Origin: an uncultured Collinsella sp.
GTDB taxonomy: Bacteria; Actinomycetota; Coriobacteriia; Coriobacteriales; Coriobacteriaceae
Assembly: GCA_902482035.1 (NCBI GenBank)
Contig: CABSYW010000002.1
Coordinates: forward strand, 1 to 64,000
Direction: 5' to 3'
DNA: 64,000 nucleotides
Notes under the pieces: model-generated
What the model was told of the DNA's origin: nothing
The model's database searches: none
What the model saw: the letters and a program-made list of their open reading frames with translations, nothing else
Program-made: the position numbers and the translations under genes
In this document: positions 42,931 to 51,799 of the stretch, piece by piece
Layout of the letters: the number at the start of each line of letters is the position of its first letter
How positions within the stretch are numbered: the stretch's first letter is position 1

Positions 42931-44476
42931 AGCGTTCGACGCCCTCAGGAAGGGAACGGCGCACTGCATCGTCGCTCCCAGTTCACGCGTAAAAACCATC
43001 GGTGACCGTTACGATCTCGAGGACTGCGAGACGACCGAGCTCCCTGACACCTGTGAGCTCTCGTGCTGGATTTCGCACGGAAAACCCGAGCTGTTGGGAA
43101 TCATCAACAAGGGCATCATCAATGCCGGAGAATCGCTCTCCGCAAGCAATTACTCCTCCACGTCGTACACGGCCCAGGAATCCAACACGCTTCAATTCCT
43201 TTATCGCAACCGTGCCGCCGTTGCAGCTGCCCTCATCGGTATGTTGTCGGTCGGTATCGTCCTGCTCATCTGGGCGCTCGTGCGCGCTCGAACCGAGCGC
43301 AAAAAAGCCGACGCTGCCAACGCCGCTAAGACGGCATTCCTCACGCGCATGAGCCACGACATCCGAACGCCGCTCAACGGTATCCTGGGCCTTATCGAGA
43401 TCGAGGAATTGAAGGAAGGCGATATCCAGGTCGCCCGCGAGAGCCGTGCCAAGGCGCGCGTTGCCGCCAATCACCTGCTCTCGCTGATCAACGACATCCT
43501 CGAGATGGGCAAAATCGAAGACCGCAAGCTAACACTGGAGCATGCGCCTTTTAACCTCAAAGAGCTCTGTGACGATACACTGGTGCTGTGCAAGCTCCGC
43601 GCGTCCAGTAACGCCATCACAATGCAGGACAATAGTCTGCCGTACGCCACGGGGCCATACATGATCGGCAGTCCCACCCATATCCGACAGATCATGATCA
43701 ACCTGTTAGACAACAGCATTAAGTACAACAAGCACGGCGGCTCCGTCACCTTTAGCTCAAAGACCAAGCCACTCGATAACGGGCGCGCGCTCTTTTGCTT
43801 TAGCGTTTCGGATACCGGCATTGGTATGACTCCCAAGTTTTTAAAGCATATCTATGAGCCGTTTGCCCAAGAAGGTGACGATGCGCGCAGCAAGTTCCAA
43901 GGAACCGGCATGGGCATGCCAATCGTCAAGTCGCTTATTGAACTGATGGGCGGCACCATCGAAGTCACCAGTGAGCTCCATGTGGGCACCTCGTTCTACG
44001 TGGAGATTCCGCTCGATATCGACGAGAATCCCCAGGCGCGGGCGAATACGGTTGAGAGTGCGCCCGACTGCTCGCTCGCCGACATGAACGTGCTGCTCGC
44101 CGAAGACAACGAATTGAATGCCGAGATTGCCCAGGCGCTGCTAGAATCCGAGGGCATCGTGGTCACCCGCGCCGCCAACGGCAACGAAGTCGTCGATCTG
44201 TACCTGTCGCATCCCGCCGGCAGCTTCGATGCCATTTTGATGGACATCATGATGCCGGACATGGACGGCTACGAGGCAACCCGCGTGATTCGTCTGAGCG
44301 AGAAGGTCGATGCAGCCGATATCCCCATCATCGCGCTCACCGCCAACGCCTTTGCCGAAGACGCCAAGGCGGCACACGACGCCGGCATGAACGCCCATCT
44401 GTCCAAACCGCTCGACTTTAACAAGCTCAAAAACATACTCGCCCGCATCAAGAAAAACGGATCCGTTTCGCTATAG
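42860..44476 (+). CDS. Hybrid histidine kinase, C-terminal kinase and receiver part of the frameshifted gene
   Basis: Homology starts at about 42896. It contains the end of the second binding domain, one transmembrane helix (AAVAAALIGMLSVGIVLLIWAL), a HisKA domain with phospho-His in MSHDIRTPLNG, a HATPase (DNSIKYNKHGG; GTGMGMPIVKSLIEL) and a C-terminal receiver whose Asp is in ILMDIMMPDMDG. It therefore autophosphorylates and relays phosphate internally. No dedicated start or Shine-Dalgarno is evident. A PNPOx-family gene follows 42 bases later. Confidence 0.82.
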   Translation: MSTKMHLKVCSPTATVTEYQSDDEAFDALRKGTAHCIVAPSSRVKTIGDRYDLEDCETTELPDTCELSCWISHGKPELLGIINKGIINAGESLSASNYSSTSYTAQESNTLQFLYRNRAAVAAALIGMLSVGIVLLIWALVRARTERKKADAANAAKTAFLTRMSHDIRTPLNGILGLIEIEELKEGDIQVARESRAKARVAANHLLSLINDILEMGKIEDRKLTLEHAPFNLKELCDDTLVLCKLRASSNAITMQDNSLPYATGPYMIGSPTHIRQIMINLLDNSIKYNKHGGSVTFSSKTKPLDNGRALFCFSVSDTGIGMTPKFLKHIYEPFAQEGDDARSKFQGTGMGMPIVKSLIELMGGTIEVTSELHVGTSFYVEIPLDIDENPQARANTVESAPDCSLADMNVLLAEDNELNAEIAQALLESEGIVVTRAANGNEVVDLYLSHPAGSFDAILMDIMMPDMDGYEATRVIRLSEKVDAADIPIIALTANAFAEDAKAAHDAGMNAHLSKPLDFNKLKNILARIKKNGSVSL

Positions 44477-44518
44477 TTTGTGCTCAACCACCACGCACGA
44501 CCAGAAAGGAAGCCAACG

Positions 44519-44998
44519 ATGTTTAGGCCCTTACGTCGAAAGAAACGCGCCATCACCGACGAGGAAGCGCGCAAACTGCTCGCCACCTGCAAGCGCGGCG
44601 TCTTTGCCGTCAACGGCGACGATGGCTACCCGTACGCCATTCCCGTCAACTACTTCTTTGACGCCGAGCACGACAAGATTTATTTCCATGGCGCCAAGGC
44701 CGGCCACAAGGTCGACGCACTCAAGCGCGATGACAAGGTCTGCTTTACCGTTTACGGCAACGAGTGGTACCAGGACGGCGACTGGGCTCCCTACGTTATG
44801 AGCACCGTGGTCTTTGGCCGCTGTCGCCTGGCGAATGACACCCCCGCGTTTATCGAGGACAAAGTCCGCCAGCTCGCCCTTAAGTACTACCCTTCTGCCG
44901 AAGAAGTCGAAGAGGAAATCGCCAAAGACATCAAGGGCGTCCAGCTTTACGAGATTTCGATTGAGCATCTTTGCGGTAAGCAGATTCAAGAAAAGTAA
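44519..44998 (+). CDS. Pyridoxamine 5'-phosphate oxidase-like flavin-binding protein (NimA-type)
   Basis: A 159-residue split-barrel flavoprotein. RGVFAVNGDDGYPYAIPVNYFFD and IYFHGAKAGHKVDALKRDDKVCFTVYG are the typical FMN-binding strands of the PNPOx-like family that includes the nitroimidazole reductase NimA. It may reduce nitro compounds or bind flavin or F420; a function in pyridoxal synthesis is unlikely. AGAAAGGA precedes the ATG at 44519. It converges on the second kinase gene with a strong shared terminator. Confidence 0.85.
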   Translation: MFRPLRRKKRAITDEEARKLLATCKRGVFAVNGDDGYPYAIPVNYFFDAEHDKIYFHGAKAGHKVDALKRDDKVCFTVYGNEWYQDGDWAPYVMSTVVFGRCRLANDTPAFIEDKVRQLALKYYPSAEEVEEEIAKDIKGVQLYEISIEHLCGKQIQEK

Positions 44999-45026
44999 GC
45001 CTCAAGAACAGGCGTCACAAATGGCA

Positions 45027-45066
45027 ATATGGCCCGGTTCCAACCCACCTTGGAACCGGGCCATAT
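45027..45066. terminator. Bidirectional terminator between the PNPOx-like gene and the second hybrid kinase
   Basis: Seventeen-base perfect arms (45027-45043 and 45050-45066), starting ATATGGCCCGG, with a 6-nt loop. It ends two bases before the kinase stop codon. Confidence 0.8.
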
Positions 45067-45068
45067 GC

Positions 45069-46001
45069 TTATGAAGCGTCGGCGGCTATGTGCGCAAGCG
45101 CCTCAACGAGCTCCTGCGAGCTCACGGGTTTACTCAGGTGCGCGTCCATGCCCGCCTCGCGCGAAAGTCTGCGGTCGTCGGCAAAGGCATTGGCACTCAC
45201 GGCGATAATCGGCGTGGTCGCGGCATCCTCGCGATCGAGTGCTCGAATTCGACACGTGGCCTCAAGGCCATCGATACCGGGCATCATGATGTCCATCAAC
45301 ACCACGTCGTACTCGTACGGCGCGCTCGCGGCAAACATCTCGACGGCAGACTCGCCATCCTTGGCATGCGTCACGACGGCACCGGCACGGCTGAGCGTAA
45401 ACTGCGCGATCTCGGCATTCAGATCGTTATCCTCTACGAGCAAAACGCGCAGGCCCTGGAGCGCGTCGCCATCGCCCGCATCCGCGCGAACTGCCTGAGG
45501 AATCTCGGAGCGCTTGCATTTCTCAAACGGCAGGCGGATGGTAAACGTCGTCCCCTGCCCCAAGACGCTCGTAAAGCTCATGGTTCCGCCCATAAGCTCG
45601 ACCAACTGTTTTGCGATAGGCGCGCCCAGGCCAGTTCCCGATGAAGCGCCTTCCACCTGTTGCTCCTCGCGGCAAAACGGCTCGTAGAGGTGCTGTTGGA
45701 ACTCCTCGCTCATGCCAATACCGTTGTCGGCGACCGTGTATTCATAGACGGGGACGCCATCCGCTGGCTCCACCTCGCGGCACACCAGGCGAACATAGCC
45801 GCCCTGGCGGTTGTACTTGACGGCATTGCCGGCAATATTGAGCAACAGGCGCTTGAGGTGCGTCACGCTCACCCGCGCATAGGGATGATTAAGCGTCTGC
45901 TGGTCGCAGATAATTGTCACCAGACGCTCCTCGGCCTGGCGCTCCAGAATATCGCGCGCCTCGTGGTTGAGGGTCACCAAGTTTGTGGGAACAAGCTCCA
46001 A
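45069..46001 (-). CDS. Hybrid histidine kinase, C-terminal part after an in-frame amber codon
   Basis: Contains the HATPase domain (LLLNIAGNAVKYNRQGG; GTGLGAPIAKQLVELMG) and a receiver domain (LLVEDNDLNAEIAQ, phospho-Asp in VLMDIMMPGIDG). It is in the same frame as the upstream kinase fragment, separated only by a TAG at 46008-46010. A TTG at 46001 could be a weak start but lacks a Shine-Dalgarno. Without the DHp domain it could not autophosphorylate. It belongs with the preceding gene as one broken kinase. Confidence 0.8.
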   Translation of the reverse strand: MELVPTNLVTLNHEARDILERQAEERLVTIICDQQTLNHPYARVSVTHLKRLLLNIAGNAVKYNRQGGYVRLVCREVEPADGVPVYEYTVADNGIGMSEEFQQHLYEPFCREEQQVEGASSGTGLGAPIAKQLVELMGGTMSFTSVLGQGTTFTIRLPFEKCKRSEIPQAVRADAGDGDALQGLRVLLVEDNDLNAEIAQFTLSRAGAVVTHAKDGESAVEMFAASAPYEYDVVLMDIMMPGIDGLEATCRIRALDREDAATTPIIAVSANAFADDRRLSREAGMDAHLSKPVSSQELVEALAHIAADAS

Positions 46002-46007
46002 ATCGAC

Positions 46008-47261
46008 CTAGCCGCTCTCCAGGCGACTCATATCCAGGGCCTCGTTGGCAAGGTCGAGCAGCAGCCCCGATGCCGTCCAGATTTTTGAGCGGCAATCGGT
46101 CTGCTTTTGCAGATCGTCCGCATTGGCATCGCCAACCTCGACCATGCCGCGAATGCCGTTGATGGGCGTGCGCAGATCGTGGCTCATGCGGCGCAGAAAC
46201 TCCGTCTTTGCCGAGTTGGCAGACGAGGCCTCACGCGCCGCCTTTGCCAGCCTGTCGCCATAGTCGCGCTCTTGCTGCAGCAAGTCCGTCAAACGTCGGC
46301 GATCAGCGCGGCGACGCACCATCACAACAACGGCTATAACACCGCTGTAGAGCACCAGCACGCCGGCAGCAACAGCCGCGACGACCTCAAAGTAGCGCCG
46401 CGCCGAGGCATAGGTGTACACGTAGAACCCGCGCGCTTTTCCAAATGTGCCCAAATACCACTCGCCGTCGGCGTTAACCAATCTGACCTTACCAGCCGGG
46501 CACCGATCCTTTATACCGTCAACAATGAAGGCATCCGTCGCAGGCAGATCGAATACGCCCAATATGGTGGGTTCAACGGCATTGGTCGCAACGACCTTGC
46601 CATCGCTTTCGATCACGATATTGCCACTGTCGATGGTCTCATAACCACCGAGCAGGCTCTGCAGTTTGAGCGTATTGCTTGCAACTGCCTTCGCGCTCTG
46701 ATGCCTTACTGCGACAACGATGCCCTCGTCATCCTGCCGGGTTACGCAGCCAATGTCTGCGACCGAATCATCCGCAAGTGTGATGCGGGCGGTATAGGAC
46801 TTAAGCGGATAGGCTGCCACCTCCAGCACGGGTGCTTCCTTGAGATACGTAGCGAGCGACTCGTAGCCCACGCCATCCGTCGAGGACTCAGACACCAAAT
46901 TGCCCGATGCGTCCGTCACGATCAGTGCGCTCACGTTGAACTGGTCGGCATATTGCTCCAGCATGGCGTTATCCACCGAACCGTCGCGCTCCATATCGCG
47001 CGCTGTCTCTCCGGCGATCTCCATAACGCGAATCAGGTTTTTGGTTGTATAGGCGCTATTGAATGCATCGTAGGAAAGGCTCTGCGTCGCCACGTAATCG
47101 ACAACGTCGGCAAAGCGCTGCTCGGCCTGAGCTGTCGTGTAGCTGTAGCTCATCATGCCGGCAACAACCGAGAGCGCTATCCCCAGCAGAGCGACAAGAA
47201 GCCATGCCCCTGTCGAACGATTGCCCCGCTCCTGAGCGGCGTGGTCGGGCGCATCGATCAT
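46008..47261 (-). CDS. Hybrid histidine kinase, sensor and DHp part before an amber codon
   Basis: A 417-residue fragment with two transmembrane helices (about 20-40 and 300-320), a large extracytoplasmic double-Cache-like domain between them, and a HisKA domain (phospho-His in MSHDLRTPINGI) ending MSRLESG then TAG. The codon that follows continues the same protein (VDLELVPTN). A Lys at that place (AAG to TAG) would be a single transversion. The start overlaps the upstream solute-binding lipoprotein stop (ATGA), making a coupled sensor pair. Confidence 0.82.
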   Translation of the reverse strand: MIDAPDHAAQERGNRSTGAWLLVALLGIALSVVAGMMSYSYTTAQAEQRFADVVDYVATQSLSYDAFNSAYTTKNLIRVMEIAGETARDMERDGSVDNAMLEQYADQFNVSALIVTDASGNLVSESSTDGVGYESLATYLKEAPVLEVAAYPLKSYTARITLADDSVADIGCVTRQDDEGIVVAVRHQSAKAVASNTLKLQSLLGGYETIDSGNIVIESDGKVVATNAVEPTILGVFDLPATDAFIVDGIKDRCPAGKVRLVNADGEWYLGTFGKARGFYVYTYASARRYFEVVAAVAAGVLVLYSGVIAVVVMVRRRADRRRLTDLLQQERDYGDRLAKAAREASSANSAKTEFLRRMSHDLRTPINGIRGMVEVGDANADDLQKQTDCRSKIWTASGLLLDLANEALDMSRLESG

Positions 47262-48127
47262 GACAGGCCCTCCATATTCAAAAATGGCGAAGGGTCATCA
47301 AAGTACTTTGACACCAGGCGTTCCATGGTGCCATCGGCAAGCATTTCTTGGTAGGCATGAGTGAGCTTGACGTCGATGCCGCGCGTATCGTTGATATCGA
47401 AAGCGGTGCCCAAACCAACCTCTAGCAGCGGCTCATCCAAAATGCGATACGTTACGCCATAGTCTTTTTCGTAGGTGAGCAGCGAGGACTCATGCGCGGC
47501 GATGGCGTCGACCAGACCTTCGACGAGCGCCGGGTTCAGGTATGAACGGTCCGAAAAGCAGTAGAGTTCCTTGATCTGCGGAACGTTTTCATTTGTACGG
47601 TTGAGCAAAATGTCCTCGGGCTTGGTGGTGGACTGAACGGCCACGACCTTATCCTCAAGATCGGCAAGCGTGTAGATATCGCTCTGGGGATCGACTGCGA
47701 CCACCTGGCGGCTCGCAAGGTACGGGCCGGCCCAACGATACTCGTTTTCGCGACCCGTCATGCTAAAGCTACCCATGACGCAATCGAGCTCGCCGCTCGC
47801 CAGCAGCTCTTCCTTCTTTTCCCAGTCAATCAGCTGGTTTTTTGGCTTGTAACCAATGCGGGCCAAAGCCTCGGTCAATATCTCGACATCCAGGCCAACG
47901 ATATCGCCGTACTCGTCGGTATACACAAACGGTGGATAGAGGTCGCTTCCGACGTTGAGCGTCTTAAGGTCGTCGTCTTTGACTTGCGAGGCGTCCAGAC
48001 CTTCTAATGCAGACGTCGAGGCTCCGTCATTCGACCCGGAGCAGCCAGCTATCGCTACGACAAAGACGCTCGCCACTGCAAGCGCAACAAACAACGAAAT
48101 GGCAACCGAGCGGCGGGGTCTTTTCAT
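47258..48127 (-). CDS. Family 3 solute-binding lipoprotein, partner of the hybrid kinase
   Basis: A 289-residue lipoprotein with a signal peptide and lipobox VAIAGCS (Cys29 lipidated). The mature part is a SBP_bac_3 domain (LNVGSDLYPPFVYTDEYGDIVGLDVEI to SKYFDDPSPFL) that binds amino acids or similar small polar ligands. No permease or ATPase is nearby. Its stop overlaps the kinase start by four bases, so it more likely delivers ligand information to the kinase than to a transporter. The kinase is broken by a stop codon, so the pathway may be lost in this strain. Confidence 0.88.
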   Translation of the reverse strand: MKRPRRSVAISLFVALAVASVFVVAIAGCSGSNDGASTSALEGLDASQVKDDDLKTLNVGSDLYPPFVYTDEYGDIVGLDVEILTEALARIGYKPKNQLIDWEKKEELLASGELDCVMGSFSMTGRENEYRWAGPYLASRQVVAVDPQSDIYTLADLEDKVVAVQSTTKPEDILLNRTNENVPQIKELYCFSDRSYLNPALVEGLVDAIAAHESSLLTYEKDYGVTYRILDEPLLEVGLGTAFDINDTRGIDVKLTHAYQEMLADGTMERLVSKYFDDPSPFLNMEGLS

Positions 48128-48271
48128 CGAGCTCCATACGATCCTGTTTACAGACTGAAATGGTTAAAGATAATAGCAAACAAAACCACACGAGCACCCA
48201 ATTGTTACAGACGCTTTACCGTGTGGGGCCTTCCAGCCGACTTGGCAGAAGACCCCGCATGCAGCGCTCAC

Positions 48272-49486
48272 TTACCGTGCATTAAAAACGTAGCGGTCCA
48301 GGCGGCCGCACGCTTCCTTTACGCGCGAAAGCGGCAGCGCCAGATTCACGCGAATGTGGCAGGGCCCGTGGAACGGACGGCCGTCCTGATACCCCACGCC
48401 CACGCGCGCCCCCTCGTCGAGCAGCCACTGAATATCGCGGCCATGCTCGCGGCACCACTCGGTGCAGTCCAGAAACACCATGTACGTGCCCTGCGGACGC
48501 GAATAAGACACGCCCTCAAAATGCTCGTCCACGTAATTGCAGAAGTACTCGATATTGCCGGCAAGCACCTGGTTGAGCTCGTCCAGCCACTCGTAGCCTT
48601 GCGGCTGGTAGGCACCGATAAGCGCGTGCATCGAGAGGACGTTCATCTCGTTGTAGTGAGTCTTGTTGGACACGGCACACACGCGGTCGCGCAGCGTCTC
48701 GTTGTAGATGATGTGGTAGCTGCCGACCAGACCCGCCAGGTTAAACGTCTTGCTCGGCGCATAGAGGGCAACCGTGCGCATGCGGGCATCCTCGCTCACC
48801 GACTGCGTCGGGATATGCTTGTGTCCCGGCAGGATGATATCGGACCAAATCTCGTCCGAGATCACCACGCAATCGTGCTGGCGATAGATGTCCATGGCGC
48901 GCTCGATCTCGTCGCGCTCCCATACGCGGCCGCAGGGATTGTGCGGCGAGCAGAACACCGCAGCATGGATGTGGTTTTGGGCGAGCTTGCGCTCCATGTC
49001 CTCAAAGTCCATATGCCACACGCCCTGATCATCGAGCTTAAGCGGGCTGTGGACAATGTGATAGCCCGCAGCCTCAATGGACTTGGTAAAGCCGATGTAG
49101 GTGGGGCTATGGACCAGCACCGCATCGCCCGGCTGGACATACGCACGCAGCGTCGACACGACACCGCCCAGCACGCCGTTTTCGTAGCCGATATGTTCAG
49201 GGCGCAGGCCCTCGACGCCATTGCGGCGGCCCTGCCATTCGATGATGCGGTCGAAGTACTCGGCGCGCGGATTGAAATAGCCAAACATGGGGTGCTGGGC
49301 ACGCTGAATGATGTGCTCCTGGACCGTGGGCACCGTGGCAAAATTCATATCGGCCACCCACATGGGAATGCGGTCGAAGCCCTCATCGGGTGCGTTCGGA
49401 GCCATACCGGGGATCTCACCCCAAGAGTCAACGGCGATGGAGTCCATGCCGTGGCGGTCGATGATTGAAGTGAAGTCGTATTTCAT
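48272..49486 (-). CDS. MalY/PatB-type PLP-dependent lyase (cystathionine beta-lyase-like)
   Basis: A 404-residue fold-type I PLP enzyme. The PLP Lys lies in APSKTFNLAGLVGSY, with IPMWVADMNFATVPTVQE near the N-terminus, GYFNPR, the Asn of SPHNPCGRVW and SDEIWSDI. Members cleave C-S bonds of cystathionine or cysteine, sometimes producing hydrogen sulfide, or repress maltose genes. The gene stands alone. Substrate assignment to cystathionine is by family only. Confidence 0.9.
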   Translation of the reverse strand: MKYDFTSIIDRHGMDSIAVDSWGEIPGMAPNAPDEGFDRIPMWVADMNFATVPTVQEHIIQRAQHPMFGYFNPRAEYFDRIIEWQGRRNGVEGLRPEHIGYENGVLGGVVSTLRAYVQPGDAVLVHSPTYIGFTKSIEAAGYHIVHSPLKLDDQGVWHMDFEDMERKLAQNHIHAAVFCSPHNPCGRVWERDEIERAMDIYRQHDCVVISDEIWSDIILPGHKHIPTQSVSEDARMRTVALYAPSKTFNLAGLVGSYHIIYNETLRDRVCAVSNKTHYNEMNVLSMHALIGAYQPQGYEWLDELNQVLAGNIEYFCNYVDEHFEGVSYSRPQGTYMVFLDCTEWCREHGRDIQWLLDEGARVGVGYQDGRPFHGPCHIRVNLALPLSRVKEACGRLDRYVFNAR

Positions 49487-49598
49487 GCTGGACCCCCGTG
49501 CAAAGTAGACTGTTTCGATAGGCGCTATTGTCCACCAGCACGGGCGGTTTTGGCGCGGGGTTTGGCGCTTAATTTGACGGGTGCGGGCGAATTGCTGG

Positions 49599-50336
49599 TT
49601 AGTCTCGCGCGTCGTTGACGGCGACTACGGTTAGCTGGGTTTCATCGACCGTAAACGATATGTCGAGCCCGGCGAAGGCAAGATGATAGACGCGGTTTGG
49701 CTCGTGCTTGCTGCCCGCGCGGCGCGGATCTTGGCGAAGGACCTCGACCAAGCCGGGGAGCTTTGCGGGCGAGACCATATCCTGCAGCGCCTGCGGAAAC
49801 TCAACATCGAGCTCTTGCCACGGAGCATCCTCAATCCAGCCGCCCGTTGCATCCGGGTGGCAGTCCGCAAACGGAATGTAGGGCTTAATGTCGTAGATGG
49901 GCGTGCCGTCGCGCAGGTCGGCCCCCAACACATGGATGATGGGACCATCGTCGGTAAGCTCCACGCGGTCGAGCTTGACGCAGGTGAGCCCAATGGAATT
50001 AGGGCGAAACGGACTGCGCGTGGCAAAGACGCCCACACGCTCGGCTCCACCCAGGCGCGGCGGACGCACAGTTTTCGACCATTTTGCGTTGGTGCCGGAC
50101 CTGTCCTGCGTTTTGGCATCGGCGGCTATGTCCTTAGCCGTGCCGCCGGGCGTTCCGTTTTCGAAGCGCCACAGCAGCCACAGGTAAGAGAAGGAGTCCA
50201 GACCCTCAACCGCTGCGTTGGAGGCAAATTCCGGCTCAAAAACGATGCGTCCCTGCAGATGAGGCGCCAAAAAGCTGTTGCGCGGGATGCCGAACTTCTG
50301 CGGCAGGTCGGTATGTATGTGTGCAATAGGTTCCAT
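49599..50336 (-). CDS. trmO: tRNA (N6-threonylcarbamoyladenosine-37-N6)-methyltransferase TrmO
   Basis: A 245-residue protein of the TrmO/YaeB (UPF0066) family, which methylates t6A37 in tRNA-Thr. IAHIHTDLPQKFGIPRNS, the hallmark GVFATRSPFRPNSIGLTCVKL and GTPIYDIKPYIPFAD are diagnostic. SAM is the methyl donor. It starts at ATG 50336; another in-frame ATG lies three codons upstream and neither has a strong ribosome-binding site, so 50345 is an alternative. It is divergent from the XRE-TipAS regulator gene. Confidence 0.92.
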   Translation of the reverse strand: MEPIAHIHTDLPQKFGIPRNSFLAPHLQGRIVFEPEFASNAAVEGLDSFSYLWLLWRFENGTPGGTAKDIAADAKTQDRSGTNAKWSKTVRPPRLGGAERVGVFATRSPFRPNSIGLTCVKLDRVELTDDGPIIHVLGADLRDGTPIYDIKPYIPFADCHPDATGGWIEDAPWQELDVEFPQALQDMVSPAKLPGLVEVLRQDPRRAGSKHEPNRVYHLAFAGLDISFTVDETQLTVVAVNDARD

Positions 50337-50477
50337 GCCGGTCATTGTACGGCATGGAGGCGTGGGGCGTTGCGTGCAATTCTTCGCCGCGGTCCCCCGC
50401 CGTGCAACCAACGGTTGCTTGGAAGGGCGTCTGCCGCCGCGTATGCTTAAGCCATCAACCAGCAGAAAGGAGCCGCT

Positions 50478-51305
50478 ATGGCCTTTGCAGAAAAGCTCAT
50501 TGCCATCCGTCGCGCCCATCACCTTACCCAAGAGCAGCTCGCCGCCAAACTCTTTGTCACGCGCCAAGCCGTCAGCCGTTGGGAGCGCGACGAGGTCACC
50601 CCGGGCATCGACATGATGAAGCTCATTGCCGCCGTAACCGGCGAGCCACTGTCCCACCTGCTCGAAATGCCCGAGCATTATTGCCAGAGCTGCGGCATGA
50701 TACTCACGCCCGACGACTGCGGCACCGATGCCACAGGCGCCACGACCGACCATTACTGCAAGTGGTGCTACGACCACGGCAAGTACACCTACGCCACCAC
50801 CATGGAGGCGATGATCGAGGACTGTGCCCCGCGCCTGGCGCAAAACACCGGCATGTCGCTCGACGAAGCCGTCTCGCTCATGGGCGCCGTCCTGCCGCAA
50901 CTGGAGCGCTGGCGCACCGTGCAGGAAAACGAGGAATGCTACGGCGCCGAGGCTCGAGCTCGCTATGGCAATGAGGCTATCGATGCAGCAAACAAAACGT
51001 TACTGGATATGGATCCTCAGACATGGAACGACATGAAGGAACTTGAACGCGCCATTTTGGGCCAGCTCTCGATTGCCATGGGCATTGGCGACCCAGAGAG
51101 CAACGAAGCCCAAAAACTGGTTACAATGCACCGTCGATGGATTGCTCTCAACTGGGGATGCGAGCCCCAAGACGAGGCGTACCTGGGCCTCGCCCACGGC
51201 TATCTTGCCGACCAGCGCTTTGTTGACTATTACGACAAGCCCTGCGGCACCGGAGCCACGGCGTTTCTGGTCCAGGCCATCGAGCCGTCGTTGACGTGCG
51301 CATAG
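50478..51305 (+). CDS. XRE regulator fused to a zinc ribbon and a TipAS drug-binding domain
   Basis: A 275-residue three-part protein. Residues 1-60 form an XRE helix-turn-helix (LTQEQLAAKLFVTRQAVSRWE). Residues 66-105 form a zinc ribbon with Cys69, Cys72, Cys94 and Cys97 (HYCQSCGM; HYCKWCY). Residues about 150-272 match TipAS, the globin-like domain of MerR-type TipA that traps thiopeptide and other antibiotics (VTMHRRWIALNWGCEP; GLAHGYLADQRFVDYYDKPCGTGATAFL). The usual TipAS partner is a MerR domain, so the XRE fusion is unusual. AAAGGAG precedes the ATG. A drug-responsive regulator is a good guess. A glutaredoxin gene follows. Confidence 0.85.
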   Translation: MAFAEKLIAIRRAHHLTQEQLAAKLFVTRQAVSRWERDEVTPGIDMMKLIAAVTGEPLSHLLEMPEHYCQSCGMILTPDDCGTDATGATTDHYCKWCYDHGKYTYATTMEAMIEDCAPRLAQNTGMSLDEAVSLMGAVLPQLERWRTVQENEECYGAEARARYGNEAIDAANKTLLDMDPQTWNDMKELERAILGQLSIAMGIGDPESNEAQKLVTMHRRWIALNWGCEPQDEAYLGLAHGYLADQRFVDYYDKPCGTGATAFLVQAIEPSLTCA

Positions 51306-51356
51306 ACCGCGGCGGCTTTGGGTATTTCAATCAAAACCGCAACCGATTGGAGACCT

Positions 51357-51602
51357 ATGACTACTGATCACGAGCTCGTGCTCTACGTTATGACCGGCTG
51401 CCCGTATTGCATAAAGGTCAAGCACTTTCTGGCCGATAACGGCGTGACCATTCCCGAGCGCAATATCTCGACCGACTCCGATGCCGAACAGACACTCATC
51501 GCCGTCGGCGGAAAGCGCCAGGTTCCCTGCCTGTTCATCGACGGCAAGCCACTCTACGAATCGAGCGACATCATCGCGTGGGCGCAAGAGAACCTGCTCT
51601 AG
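51357..51602 (+). CDS. Glutaredoxin-like protein
   Basis: An 81-residue glutaredoxin with the redox motif CPYC (near residue 15), VPCLFIDGKPLYESSDIIAW and the cis-Pro in QVPCL. It reduces disulfides or glutathione mixed disulfides, though the thiol source is unclear in this lineage. The ATG at 51357 has GGAG six bases upstream. It lies 51 bases after the TipAS regulator gene, possibly in the same transcript. Confidence 0.88.
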   Translation: MTTDHELVLYVMTGCPYCIKVKHFLADNGVTIPERNISTDSDAEQTLIAVGGKRQVPCLFIDGKPLYESSDIIAWAQENLL

Positions 51603-51648
51603 TACGCGCATCCCGTCCGTCCAAGGCCCCACCCCATACGGCCTAAAC

Positions 51649-51705
51649 ATGTACACCAGCATCCAAAGTCAACATTTTTCGACATCTTTGGATGCTGGTG
51701 TACAG
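51649..51705. repeat. Palindromic repeat family D, copy 1 (left edge of island)
   Basis: Eighteen-base perfect arms, GTACACCAGCATCCAAAG (51651-51668) and CTTTGGATGCTGGTGTAC (51686-51703). A second near-identical copy in the same orientation is at 52731-52787. Confidence 0.8.
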
Positions 51706-51799
51706 CTTTTGCGGGTAGTCATGGACGCTCTTAACCGGCTAATTGTTTGAGGCGACCTTTGGATTATGGCTGTTTGACGCCTCTGGAAAGGGTTTCCGA

